From Selenomonadaceae bacterium (GTDB taxonomy: Bacteria > Bacillota > Negativicutes > Selenomonadales > Selenomonadaceae): a stretch of 64,000 nucleotides of DNA. The notes under the pieces are model-generated. The model was not told where the DNA came from, searched no databases, and saw only the letters and a list, made by a program, of their open reading frames with translations. The position numbers and the translations under genes are program-made. The DNA is taken from NCBI GenBank assembly GCA_017427545.1, contig JAFRSO010000076.1, positions 1 to 64,000 of the forward strand, written 5' to 3'. This document shows, piece by piece, positions 43,116 to 50,631 of the stretch (its first letter is position 1; every line of letters starts with the position of its first letter).

Positions 43116-44264
43116 TCAATTCTCCCAGCCGAGTTGCTTAGCCTTGACGAAATCTTCTTGCGATTTTTTAACGTCACCGCGGGCTTTATAACATTCGCCG
43201 CGCGATCGAAACGTCAACGCGTTGGCATGAAACGGACTGAACTCAACCGCCTTGCTGAAATAAGTAATCGCCTTATCGTAATTGCCCAAATTCATGTAAG
43301 CATGCCCCAGCCCGTTATAAGCCTCGCCGATTTTCGGATTGAGATCAATCGCCTTGAGGTAGTAAAAAGTTGATTTGTCGTATTCTTTCTTGCCGTTGTA
43401 AATGTTGCCGAGAGTCGACCACGCCCACGCGTTATTTGCATTCAACGCCAGAGAATCACTCGCCAAAGGTAATGCCGCGTCAAATTTTTCATCGTTGCAG
43501 AGTTTCCGAGCTGCGCGAATTTTTTCTTGCGCGGAAGAAATATTCTTTGCCTGCGAAAAATCAGCGCGGGCTTTATTTTTGTTGCCGAGAGCCTGATAAC
43601 ATTCGCCGCGCCCGTTAAAGGCCTGACTGTTATTCGGGTCGAGTTCAACGGCCTTGCTGAAATTTACAATCGCAGTTTCGTAATCCTGTTTGATGCTGTA
43701 AAATTTTCCGAGCTTTTCATAAATCGCCGAATTATTCGCGGCCAACTGAATTGCCTCGTTCAAAAGGGACATGGCATTATCAAGCCTGCCTTCGCCGATA
43801 AGATTATTGGCCTCCTCAACCTTCCTGTTCGACAGGTAAAGATTTTCGTTATCCTTATCGACGGGCGGCGGCGGAATATTTTTCGGACTGCTGTTTTCCG
43901 AACCTTGCAGACGGCGATTTAAATCTTCGGGATCAATGTCAACTTTAACCGTCGCACGCACAATCAAATCCGCCCGCTCATAGACGACCTCACGAACTTG
44001 CAAGACTGCGCCCGTCCGCGAAGTTATCACGTCCTCGACGAGTTCCAAATCTTCCACGCGGGAGCGGCTGGTCACTAAAACGCCGGCTTTTTCCAGAGCA
44101 TTACGCATAGCTTTTTCCTTAGCACCCTGCTTGGCAATTTCCAGCGTATCGCGTTCACCAATCATGTATTCGCCGACGCCCGTATAAGTTTTAACTTCGG
44201 CGTTAATCGTCGGCATGACCAGCAAGCTGCCGATAATCATCGCGCCGATCAAAAATTTTCTCAA
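43116..44264 (-). CDS. Exported TPR-repeat protein
   Basis: 382 residues from TTG 44264, with AGAGGTGA 6 nt upstream. A signal peptide (KFLIGAMIIGSLLVMPTINA) leads to a domain of about 95 residues, VKTYTGVGEYMIGERDTLEIAKQ...VRATVKVDI, similar in style to the FlgT/LPP20 N-terminal fold. After a Pro-rich linker come at least five TPR units, for example NSAIYEKLGKFYSIKQDYETA and GEAYNGLGHAYMNLGNYDKA. It is likely periplasmic and may present a ligand or partner to the Cache domains of the neighbouring phosphatases (inference). It sits between the two paralogous phosphatase genes. Confidence 0.85.
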   Translation of the reverse strand: MRKFLIGAMIIGSLLVMPTINAEVKTYTGVGEYMIGERDTLEIAKQGAKEKAMRNALEKAGVLVTSRSRVEDLELVEDVITSRTGAVLQVREVVYERADLIVRATVKVDIDPEDLNRRLQGSENSSPKNIPPPPVDKDNENLYLSNRKVEEANNLIGEGRLDNAMSLLNEAIQLAANNSAIYEKLGKFYSIKQDYETAIVNFSKAVELDPNNSQAFNGRGECYQALGNKNKARADFSQAKNISSAQEKIRAARKLCNDEKFDAALPLASDSLALNANNAWAWSTLGNIYNGKKEYDKSTFYYLKAIDLNPKIGEAYNGLGHAYMNLGNYDKAITYFSKAVEFSPFHANALTFRSRGECYKARGDVKKSQEDFVKAKQLGWEN

Positions 44265-44280
44265 TTCCCGTCACCTCTTG

Positions 44281-44366
44281 TAGGAACTAGTAATTAGGAA
44301 CTAGGAACCAGTAGGGATTAGGGAATAGTAAAAACTAATTCCTAGTTCCCAGTTCCTAGTTCCTAA
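44281..44366. repeat. 7-mer repeat hairpin, second copy
   Basis: Same left arm, loop and right arm as 40827-40899, but the right arm has one extra TTCCTAG unit: exactly 7 nt longer. Found at the 3' side of the other phosphatase gene. Confidence 0.85.
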
Positions 44367-44367
44367 A

Positions 44368-46533
44368 CTACCCCTTGAACCTCAACGCAAACATTGTGAT
44401 ATCGTCCGATTGTTCAGCCTCGCCGACATGTTTAGCCAAATCGCCGCGCATATTTTTCAGCAGAGTTTCCAAATCAGCTTTGCAGTCCGTCGAATTCATG
44501 AACGCTATCAATCGGTCGGGCAAATATTCTTCCTCCGCCACGTTCAATGCCTCCGTTACTCCGTCCGTGTAAAGGAAAATCAAATCGCCGCGCTTGAGGG
44601 AAATTTTCTGCTCTTTGAAAGGAATTTCGTCCATCGGGCCGAGAACAAAATTTTTTTCCACGTCGAGAAAGTCGCAATGATTTTCTTCCGCGTGATAAAT
44701 CACCGGCGGATTATGCCCCGCGTTGACGTAAACGAATTCGCCCGTCTCCAAATCCAACACTCCGACAAAAGCCGTCACGAACATCATAGCTTCGTTATTG
44801 GCGCAGAGTTTATCGTTGGCGGCGGCAACAACTTCGGCAAGGCCGTCGCGATTGTGCGTCGATATGGCGAAATTTTTCAGCACAGTTTTTGCAATGACCA
44901 TAAACAATGCGGCGGGAATACCTTTGCCCGAAACGTCTGCGACAGTTATCGCCAAATGCGTCTCGTCGATAAAGTAGAAGTCGTAAAAATCTCCGCCGAC
45001 TTCTTTGGCAGGTTTCATCGTCGCCAAAAGCTCAAAGTCCTCACGCGTCGGAAAATCTTTCGGCAACATTCCGTTTTGAATTTCCGTGGCAACGTCAAGT
45101 TCGGTCTCAATGCGTTGCTTCTCGGCAGTCTCCTTTTTGAGCTTCTCCATGTAAATCTTAATGCCGTCCGTCATCGTGTTGAAGCAAGCCGCAAGGTGAT
45201 CAATCTCGTCGCCCATTCTAATATCAAATTTTTTGTCGAAGTTGCCGCCCGCAATCTCCTTGACGCCTTCAGTCATATCTTTAATCGGTCTGACGAAACG
45301 CTCCGAAATTTTATTGCCGGACAGGAACAAAATGTAAAGCAAGCCGAATGCTACCTGCGCGGCAAAAAACGTCATGAAAATATAGTCGTCTTGAAGGTGT
45401 AAGCTGTAAGTTTCAATTTGATTGAAAAAATAATCACGGCTCTTTTGAGCGGCGGCAACAATGTCCTTGCGCAAAGTCAGCGTGCCGAAACTCCAGCCGA
45501 TAGTTTTCATTGGCGCGTAAGCAAGAAGATATTCCTCGCCGTCAATCGTCACCGCCATAGTCCCGCTTTTGCCTTCGACCATTTGAGTTGCCGCATAAGC
45601 CAAAGTTTGACCGGGAGACTTGCGTAAATCCCTGCCGCCCTCAACCGCAATGAGACTGCCTTTCTTGAGTGAGGAGAAAATAACTTCGCCGTCCTTGTTC
45701 AGGATAAAGCTGAAGCCGTTTTCGCCGATAGTCGTATCATCAATCGCCTTGTAAATGTCGATATTCACAATGTCAATACCGACGACGCCCGCCACATTTC
45801 CCGACGCGTCGTAATATGGTGCCGAACAGCCCAGCAACTGATAATCGTTGATGTTGAAATGGTTGTAGAGGTCGGACAAAACCGGACCGTTCGCCGCAAT
45901 CGCAGTTTTGTACCAAGGACGCTCGCGCGGGTCATAATCAAAATATTCACTTTCCTCAAAAGGCAGTGCGCCGTCCACGTTGGGAAAAACACTGCTGCAA
46001 ATGAACCAGCCGTCCTTTGAGCCGACATAGCAGGAGCATTTGTAATTTATCAAAGATTTTGTAATCGGCTTCAAGAGCGTGCGAATATTTCCGGCAATGG
46101 CAATCTCGCGTTCAATTTCGGGACTCAAGCCGTATCGTTTAACATCGGGGCCGTAAGTAAAATAAGTTTCGGTATTAAAAACCGGATCGAATTGCGGATT
46201 GAGGAGTTTGACGGGCTTATAGTCTTCAGGGTGCGAAGCAATTTTAGTCATGGTTTGTGACAAAATTTTTACCTTCGAGAAAAGCAAAGCCGTTTCCCTG
46301 TCAATGAATTCAGCGCGCGCCTTCGCCACTTCGCCGAGAGTTTTTTTCAGGTAATCCATAACCATGCTTTGAGTAAGATTCGCGCCCGCCCTGCCCAAAT
46401 CGTCGCCCAACTTTTTCATTTCGTCACGAACATTTGACAGGCCGTAAAAAGAAAGACCGCTCATCGTCAGGAAAGACAATATCCCCGCCGCCAAGACGAG
46501 GACGAGCAGCCTCTTTTGAATGTTCCACTTCAT
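44368..46533 (-). CDS. Membrane Cache-HAMP-SpoIIE (PP2C-type) phosphatase 2
   Basis: 721 residues, ATG with GAGGTC upstream. Same plan as phosphatase 1: membrane helix, Cache sensor (RPWYKTAIAANGPVLSDLY, APYYDASGNVAGVVGID), second helix, HAMP (RFVRPIKDMTEGVKEIAGG) and SpoIIE with EVGGDFYDFYFIDETH and AEQSDDITMFALRF. The sensor part differs clearly from phosphatase 1 (for example Cys residues in YKCSCYVGS), while the catalytic part is almost unchanged, so the two likely feed different signals into one target. It lies 9 nt after the ATPase gene. Confidence 0.92.
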   Translation of the reverse strand: MKWNIQKRLLVLVLAAGILSFLTMSGLSFYGLSNVRDEMKKLGDDLGRAGANLTQSMVMDYLKKTLGEVAKARAEFIDRETALLFSKVKILSQTMTKIASHPEDYKPVKLLNPQFDPVFNTETYFTYGPDVKRYGLSPEIEREIAIAGNIRTLLKPITKSLINYKCSCYVGSKDGWFICSSVFPNVDGALPFEESEYFDYDPRERPWYKTAIAANGPVLSDLYNHFNINDYQLLGCSAPYYDASGNVAGVVGIDIVNIDIYKAIDDTTIGENGFSFILNKDGEVIFSSLKKGSLIAVEGGRDLRKSPGQTLAYAATQMVEGKSGTMAVTIDGEEYLLAYAPMKTIGWSFGTLTLRKDIVAAAQKSRDYFFNQIETYSLHLQDDYIFMTFFAAQVAFGLLYILFLSGNKISERFVRPIKDMTEGVKEIAGGNFDKKFDIRMGDEIDHLAACFNTMTDGIKIYMEKLKKETAEKQRIETELDVATEIQNGMLPKDFPTREDFELLATMKPAKEVGGDFYDFYFIDETHLAITVADVSGKGIPAALFMVIAKTVLKNFAISTHNRDGLAEVVAAANDKLCANNEAMMFVTAFVGVLDLETGEFVYVNAGHNPPVIYHAEENHCDFLDVEKNFVLGPMDEIPFKEQKISLKRGDLIFLYTDGVTEALNVAEEEYLPDRLIAFMNSTDCKADLETLLKNMRGDLAKHVGEAEQSDDITMFALRFKG

Positions 46534-46542
46534 CGAAAGACC

Positions 46543-46950
46543 TCAGAAGAATTTTTTCATGCGCAGAATATTTTTTCCGTCCGCATATTCGTAAGAAATT
46601 TCGTCGACATTTTTTTTGACCAGGAAAATGCCCAATCCGCCAATTTCGCGCTCATCAATGTCAAGCGTCGTGTCGGGATCAGTTTGTTTGAGCGGGTCGT
46701 AAGGTCTGCCGCCGTCAATGAAAGTCATCAATACGGCAGAAGGATTTTCCTCAAACTCCATGCAAAAAGTCGCCGGGCCGATTTCGGGATTGTAAGCGTA
46801 GCTGGCGATGTTGACAAAAACTTCCGCAATAACAAGTTCCGTTTGCATGACGACTTTCATTGAGCAATCACGCGCTTCGAGGTGTTCCGTTGCGAAGTCA
46901 ATAACCGTTTGCAGATTTTCAAGCACTGCTTTAACAGTAATCTTTTCCAT
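46543..46950 (-). CDS. RsbW-like ATPase/anti-sigma regulatory factor
   Basis: 135 residues. A GHKL-fold ATPase of the anti-sigma/serine-kinase type: N box ELVIAEVFVNIASYAYN, G1 box FIDGGRPYDP and G2 box GGLGIFLVKKNVDEI. Such proteins phosphorylate a STAS partner and hold a sigma factor or other target. The STAS gene is 12 nt upstream and two phosphatases follow, giving a complete partner-switching cycle. No sigma factor is adjacent, so the final target is open; it may be an adaptor or enzyme rather than a sigma factor. Confidence 0.9.
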   Translation of the reverse strand: MEKITVKAVLENLQTVIDFATEHLEARDCSMKVVMQTELVIAEVFVNIASYAYNPEIGPATFCMEFEENPSAVLMTFIDGGRPYDPLKQTDPDTTLDIDEREIGGLGIFLVKKNVDEISYEYADGKNILRMKKFF

Positions 46951-46962
46951 GTGAATTCTCCG

Positions 46963-47259
46963 TCAAGCAATCGTCATCAGGCTGGCAAAACCTGTCATAT
47001 CCAAAACTTCCATGACCGCTTCGCTGACATTGATGAGTTTCATCGAGCCTTGCTTATTCATGCGCTTTTGAGCGACGAGCAAAACTCTCAAGCCCGCCGA
47101 CGCGATATATTTCAGTTCGGCGAAATCGAAAGTCAAATCCTCCACGCCGTCAAGAGCGGTCGTAAGTTCCTTGGAAAGTTCCGGCGCAGAACCCGCGTCG
47201 AGCCTCCCGATAACTTTAATCGTCAATGCGTTTCCATTTTGTTCCTTTTGAATTTCCAT
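46963..47259 (-). CDS. STAS-domain anti-anti-sigma factor
   Basis: 98 residues. A single STAS domain: TIKVIGRLDAGSAPEL, LTFDFAELKYIASAGLRVLL with the phosphorylatable Ser in ASAGLR, then LINVSEAVMEVLDMTGF. It should shuttle between a phosphorylated form (made by the ATPase) and a free form (made by the phosphatases). First gene of the minus-strand operon, with a leader of about 95-150 nt that contains a 7-mer array and two copies of a promoter/operator motif. Confidence 0.93.
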   Translation of the reverse strand: MEIQKEQNGNALTIKVIGRLDAGSAPELSKELTTALDGVEDLTFDFAELKYIASAGLRVLLVAQKRMNKQGSMKLINVSEAVMEVLDMTGFASLMTIA

Positions 47260-47281
47260 TTTTCAATCTCCTTTTTATCAT

Positions 47282-47313
47282 TTAGGGATTAGGGCTAGGG
47301 AACAGGGATTAGG
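47282..47313. repeat. TAGGGAT 7-mer array in the leader of the STAS operon
   Basis: Four units (TAGGGAT, TAGGGCT, AGGGAAC, AGGGATT-like) in one direction only. They lie between the predicted promoters and the STAS start codon. Confidence 0.7.
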
Positions 47314-47356
47314 TTTTTAACTTGTTCCTTTCAAAGCTCTTTCCTTGCGGTAATGT

Positions 47357-47461
47357 CGATAATAATATCACATTCCACCGATTTTGTACAAAAAATTTTC
47401 CGATATGTCAACACCGATAATAATATCACATCTCGCCGATTTTGTACAAAAAATTTTTCGG
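47357..47461 (-). promoter_or_regulatory. Two direct repeats, each with a TTTTGTACAAAA palindrome and TATTAT box
   Basis: Units at 47357-47402 and 47415-47461 (period 58) are nearly the same. Read toward the STAS gene, each has the palindrome (47382-47393 and 47440-47451), TTGTAC as a possible -35, exactly 18 nt, then TATTAT (47367-47362 and 47425-47420). Two tandem promoters with a shared operator are the simplest reading. The same arrangement is found once upstream of the PAS hybrid kinase (50566-50596). Confidence 0.65.
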
Positions 47462-47490
47462 CCGCCCGCTCAAAAATTTTTATAAAAAAC

Positions 47491-47522
47491 TTGACAATGA
47501 GCATGTGGGGGGAGGGTATACT
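47491..47522 (+). promoter_or_regulatory. Possible promoter of the zinc-ribbon gene
   Basis: Consensus TTGACA is present, but the best -10 (TATACT) is 20 nt away, longer than usual. It stands about 70 nt before the start codon. Weak prediction. Confidence 0.35.
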
Positions 47523-47589
47523 AAGCGAGAAGTTTTTTTGTTTTGTAGACATGATGAAACTAATGATTTTTAAAAGGAGACGATTAATT

Positions 47590-47775
47590 ATGTGTTGGGA
47601 CGATAAACACCCTTGCCCGAATTGCGGCAAAGAGCATGAAGAGCGCGAAACCTTGAACAAATGCACTAATTGCGGACAAGTTTACTGCGGCTCTTGCAGT
47701 TACGGTTGTCCGAAGTGCGGCAACATGGGTTCTACACCCGTGACGTGGAATTCTATTCAAGGTAAATGGTGCTAA
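47590..47775 (+). CDS. Small zinc-ribbon protein
   Basis: 61 residues from ATG 47590, with AAAAGGAGA upstream; there is no such site for longer versions. Four CxxC pairs are present (CPNC, CTNC, CGSC, CPKC), enough to bind two zinc ions. Outside these it is Lys/Glu/Gly-rich and ends GSTPVTWNSIQGKWC. It may be a structural or nucleic-acid-binding mini-protein; no function is evident. A strong terminator follows, so it is a single-gene unit. Confidence 0.7.
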   Translation: MCWDDKHPCPNCGKEHEERETLNKCTNCGQVYCGSCSYGCPKCGNMGSTPVTWNSIQGKWC

Positions 47776-47796
47776 GTAAATAATCGTAGAAATTTT

Positions 47797-47832
47797 GCGG
47801 CGTGACCCTTTGAAAAGTTGCGCCGCTTTTTT
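47797..47832 (+). terminator. Terminator after the zinc-ribbon gene
   Basis: GCGGCG pairs with CGCCGC over an 18-nt loop that itself has an AT stem; seven T residues follow. Confidence 0.8.
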
Positions 47833-47846
47833 CAGGAGAATTTGAA

Positions 47847-48345
47847 ATGGACATAAACGACATCAATTCAAATTCCAAATTCCGTTACTTCTATTGGCAT
47901 CTTGGCTTTTGCCGGTTGCAAGTCGTTGACATCAATTCAAATCCCAAATTCAGTTACAACTATTAACTATGCTTTTACTGAATGCAAGTCGTTGACATCA
48001 ATTCAAATCCCAAATTCGGTCAAAACTATTGGCGAAGGGGCTTTTTACGCTTGTACTTCGCTGACTTCAGTCAAAATCCCTGATTCAGTCACGACCATTG
48101 GCGAAGAGGCTTTTAGAGATTGTGAATCGTTGACATCAATTCAAATCCCCGAATCAACCATTCTTGGTGAAGATGTTTTCAAAGGTTGTAAACCGTCACT
48201 CCAAATTTTGAGGGTGCCGAATACGAAAAAGGCTCGTAAAGCTAAAAATTCCGTTGCCAATACGGGTTGCATAGTTCCTTCGGTGATTTTTGTGTACGAC
48301 ATATATTGGATTACAAAAAGTATAGGAAATTTTCTGTTTGGCTGA
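47847..48345 (+). pseudogene. Broken BspA-like leucine-rich-repeat gene
   Basis: The ATG at 47847 has AGGAGA upstream but opens a frame that stops at 47966. The leucine-rich repeats run in the next frame (+1) to 48345, with units such as SLTSIQIPNSVTTI and FRDCESLTSIQIPES of about 23 residues. The repeat frame has a stop (TAA) just after the ATG, and its first possible start is a TTG at 47902 with no ribosome-binding site. So a 1-nt shift or loss near the start has separated the repeats from their start. At least five repeats remain, fewer than in normal BspA surface proteins, and no signal peptide is left. Confidence 0.7.
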
Positions 48346-48382
48346 CGAATGAATTCTTGTTTAACTTTGAGGAGGAAGCTTA

Positions 48383-48829
48383 ATGGACTTAGAAAGACTT
48401 ACACAAAAAGTGGATTCATTAACAGAGCATGTGACTACAGGAACCAAATACCTTAAGCAAAACAATTACTACTCAGCCATTGCAGAGTTCGGTAAGGTTG
48501 CCGATAATCTCCCTGAAGCAATGGATTTGGCAACAAAGACTGAATCATATCCGCCGGTGGTAATTGGTTTGTATCTTCAGACCGTAAGTCAAGCCTTGAC
48601 AGCGCGTCAACTTGCTTATCTGTCTATAGGCGAGAAAGAAAAAGCTCCCGCCGATGAAGAAAAGGTCGATACGATAAATACCTACATTTCCGCCATAAAT
48701 GCTCAATCAGATATGAAATCGACGCTCGACAGAATCAAAGCAGAAGAGAAAAAGGAAGAAGGGGCGTCTTTAGGAGGATGTCTGATTATCATAGTCATTA
48801 TTGTCATCATTTTTATGTTCCTCAAGTAA
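48383..48829 (+). CDS. Tail-anchored protein, not recognised
   Basis: 148 residues, ATG with GAGGAGG upstream. Helical cytosolic part (LTQKVDSLTEHVTTGTKYLK, then a TPR-like LKQNNYYSAIAEFGKVADNL), a Lys/Glu stretch, and a single C-terminal membrane helix GGCLIIIVIIVIIFMFLK that ends the protein. No signal peptide. The design suggests a protein held to the inner membrane by its tail. It stands alone before a terminator and next to the leucine-rich-repeat fragment. Function unknown. Confidence 0.7.
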   Translation: MDLERLTQKVDSLTEHVTTGTKYLKQNNYYSAIAEFGKVADNLPEAMDLATKTESYPPVVIGLYLQTVSQALTARQLAYLSIGEKEKAPADEEKVDTINTYISAINAQSDMKSTLDRIKAEEKKEEGASLGGCLIIIVIIVIIFMFLK

Positions 48830-48840
48830 TTAACAGCAAA

Positions 48841-48879
48841 AAGCCGGGAGTACTCTGCGGAGTAACTCTCGGTTTTTTT
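48841..48879 (+). terminator. Terminator after the tail-anchored protein gene
   Basis: CCGGGAGTACTC pairs imperfectly with GGAGTAACTCTCGG, followed by seven T. It may also help end the minus-strand kinase transcript, as an A-run lies on the other side. Confidence 0.75.
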
Positions 48880-48897
48880 ATTTTTCTTATGTTATCC

Positions 48898-50529
48898 TTA
48901 AAGCTCTTTCCTTGCAGCAATATATTTGTTGACGGCGGCGATAAGTTGCACCACGTCAAACGGCTTGGCAATGTGATAGTTCATGCCGCTTTCCATGCTC
49001 ATGCGTTTATCCTCGTCGCGAGAATTGGCACTTAGCGCGATAATCGGCAAAACTTTAGCGTCGGGGCGATCAAGTGCGCGGATTGCACGCGTCGCCTCAT
49101 AGCCGTTCATTATCGGCATTTGTATATCCATCAAAACTAAATCGTAATAGCCGGGCGGGTGCTTGATGAAAACTTCCACAGCTTCAACGCCGTCGGAAAC
49201 CGTTTCGACTGAAAATCCCGACTCCTCCAAAATCGTTTCGGCGAGCATTCGGTTGAGTTCAATGTCATCAACCAAAAGTATTCTGTGATTGCCGGTGGAA
49301 ACAATTTCTTTGACCTCTTCGATAAAAGTTTTGTTGTCGTCGTCGTGATAAATTTTAAACGGAATCCCGACGGTAAAAGTCGTACCCTTGCCCTTTTCGC
49401 TGACGGCCTCAATCGAACCGCCCATTGCGTCGAGAAGTTTTTTCGTTATCGCAAGACCCAATCCCGCGCTAAGATAGCCCGTCTTAGTCGAAGTCTCTTC
49501 GCGCTCAAAAGTTTCATACATGCGCATCATAAAATCTTCGTTCATGCCGACGCCGTCATCAGAAATCACGAATTCGCAACGAATATAATTTGCGTCCTCG
49601 GAAACTTTTTTCTTCTTGGCGGAAAGTTTGACGTGACCGCCCGGCGGAGTGAATTTAATCGCGTTGTCGACCAAGGCTGAAAGAATTTTGCGGAAGTTCA
49701 CGTCGTCGGTATAAACCATTTCTCGCGGCAAGTTGATTACGCTTTCAAGCGAAACATTTTTTTCAGCCGCCCGCTGTTTGAAGGCATGAACGACTACCAA
49801 CACTTGCTCTTCCAAGTCGCAAACCTCGGAGCGCAGTTGCGTCTTGCCGTAAGTTATTTTGCTCATGTCCAAAAGGTCGTTGACGAGTGTAAGCATTTGA
49901 CGGCTGCTTTCGTCGACTTTGGCCAGATAATTTCTCAAAAGTTCAGGCTCGTTGAGGTGCCGCCGCGCTAAATCTGTAAATCCCATTATTGCGTTAAGCG
50001 GAGTCAAAATGTCGTGCGAGATGTTAAACAGGAATGCCGCTTTGACTTCGCTGGCTTGACGTTCCCTTTCCAATTCCATTTCCATGCGCAACTTCTCCTC
50101 TTGAATAAGTCGCCTTTCTGTAATGTCGCTGATAAAAACGTAAAACGCGTCGCCGTGTTCGGGAAAATTGGCGAAGTGCCCGTAATCGTCAATCCAACGA
50201 ACTGCACCGTCTTTGCGGGTGATTCGATATTCCACGTGGTCGAGATGATCATTATCGGGATCGGCAATTTGCTCTTCGATTGACTCTTGAATAGCGGCGA
50301 AGTCGTTGGGATGAACCATCCCTTGAAAAGTGTAGCCGGTCAGCTCCCGGAATTCGTCGAGATTTTTGCAACCGTAAATATCCAAAACCGCGCTGTTGAC
50401 GTAAAAAATTTCGTAAGGCTCTTTGGCGGAGTAGACGAAAAATCCGCCCGGAACTTGTTCGGCGACCCACTTCAACATAGGCAATACCTCATACAAATAC
50501 TTCTTGCCAAAAAAGTTATCCTTGCCCAT
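48898..50529 (-). CDS. Cytosolic PAS hybrid histidine kinase with receiver domain
   Basis: 543 residues from ATG 50529, with GGGAGGG just upstream. A PAS domain (GGFFVYSAKEPYEIFYVN to VFISDITERR) with a PAC-like end is followed by a coiled coil, HisKA with FNISHDILTPLNAIMGF (phospho-His), HATPase with DNAIKFTPPGG and GLGLAITKKLLDAMGG, and a receiver with the acceptor Asp in LVLMDIQMPIMNG. There is no membrane helix. Its promoter region carries the same TTTGTACAAA motif as the STAS operon, hinting at shared control. Confidence 0.92.
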   Translation of the reverse strand: MGKDNFFGKKYLYEVLPMLKWVAEQVPGGFFVYSAKEPYEIFYVNSAVLDIYGCKNLDEFRELTGYTFQGMVHPNDFAAIQESIEEQIADPDNDHLDHVEYRITRKDGAVRWIDDYGHFANFPEHGDAFYVFISDITERRLIQEEKLRMEMELERERQASEVKAAFLFNISHDILTPLNAIMGFTDLARRHLNEPELLRNYLAKVDESSRQMLTLVNDLLDMSKITYGKTQLRSEVCDLEEQVLVVVHAFKQRAAEKNVSLESVINLPREMVYTDDVNFRKILSALVDNAIKFTPPGGHVKLSAKKKKVSEDANYIRCEFVISDDGVGMNEDFMMRMYETFEREETSTKTGYLSAGLGLAITKKLLDAMGGSIEAVSEKGKGTTFTVGIPFKIYHDDDNKTFIEEVKEIVSTGNHRILLVDDIELNRMLAETILEESGFSVETVSDGVEAVEVFIKHPPGYYDLVLMDIQMPIMNGYEATRAIRALDRPDAKVLPIIALSANSRDEDKRMSMESGMNYHIAKPFDVVQLIAAVNKYIAARKEL

Positions 50530-50565
50530 TTTCCCTCCCAAGAACTGCTAAAAATTTTTTCTGTC

Positions 50566-50596
50566 ATAATAACACAGCTTGTCAAATTTGTACAAA
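50566..50596 (-). promoter_or_regulatory. TTTGTACAAA palindrome with TATTAT box upstream of the PAS kinase
   Basis: Read toward the kinase gene: TTTGTACAAA (50596-50587), TTGTAC, exactly 18 nt, TATTAT (50571-50566), then 36 nt to the start codon. Spacing and both boxes match the two units before the STAS gene. A second candidate -35 (TTGACA) lies within the spacer. Confidence 0.65.
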
Positions 50597-50631
50597 GTTT
50601 TTTTTGCACGGGAAGAAATTTTTTATCGAAG

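Noticed and set aside
44410-45402. A 330-codon open frame on the plus strand, antisense to phosphatase 2
   Set aside because: It mirrors the coding strand of a clear SpoIIE gene and its paralogue has a similar antisense frame; its protein shows no domain and there is no good ribosome-binding site.
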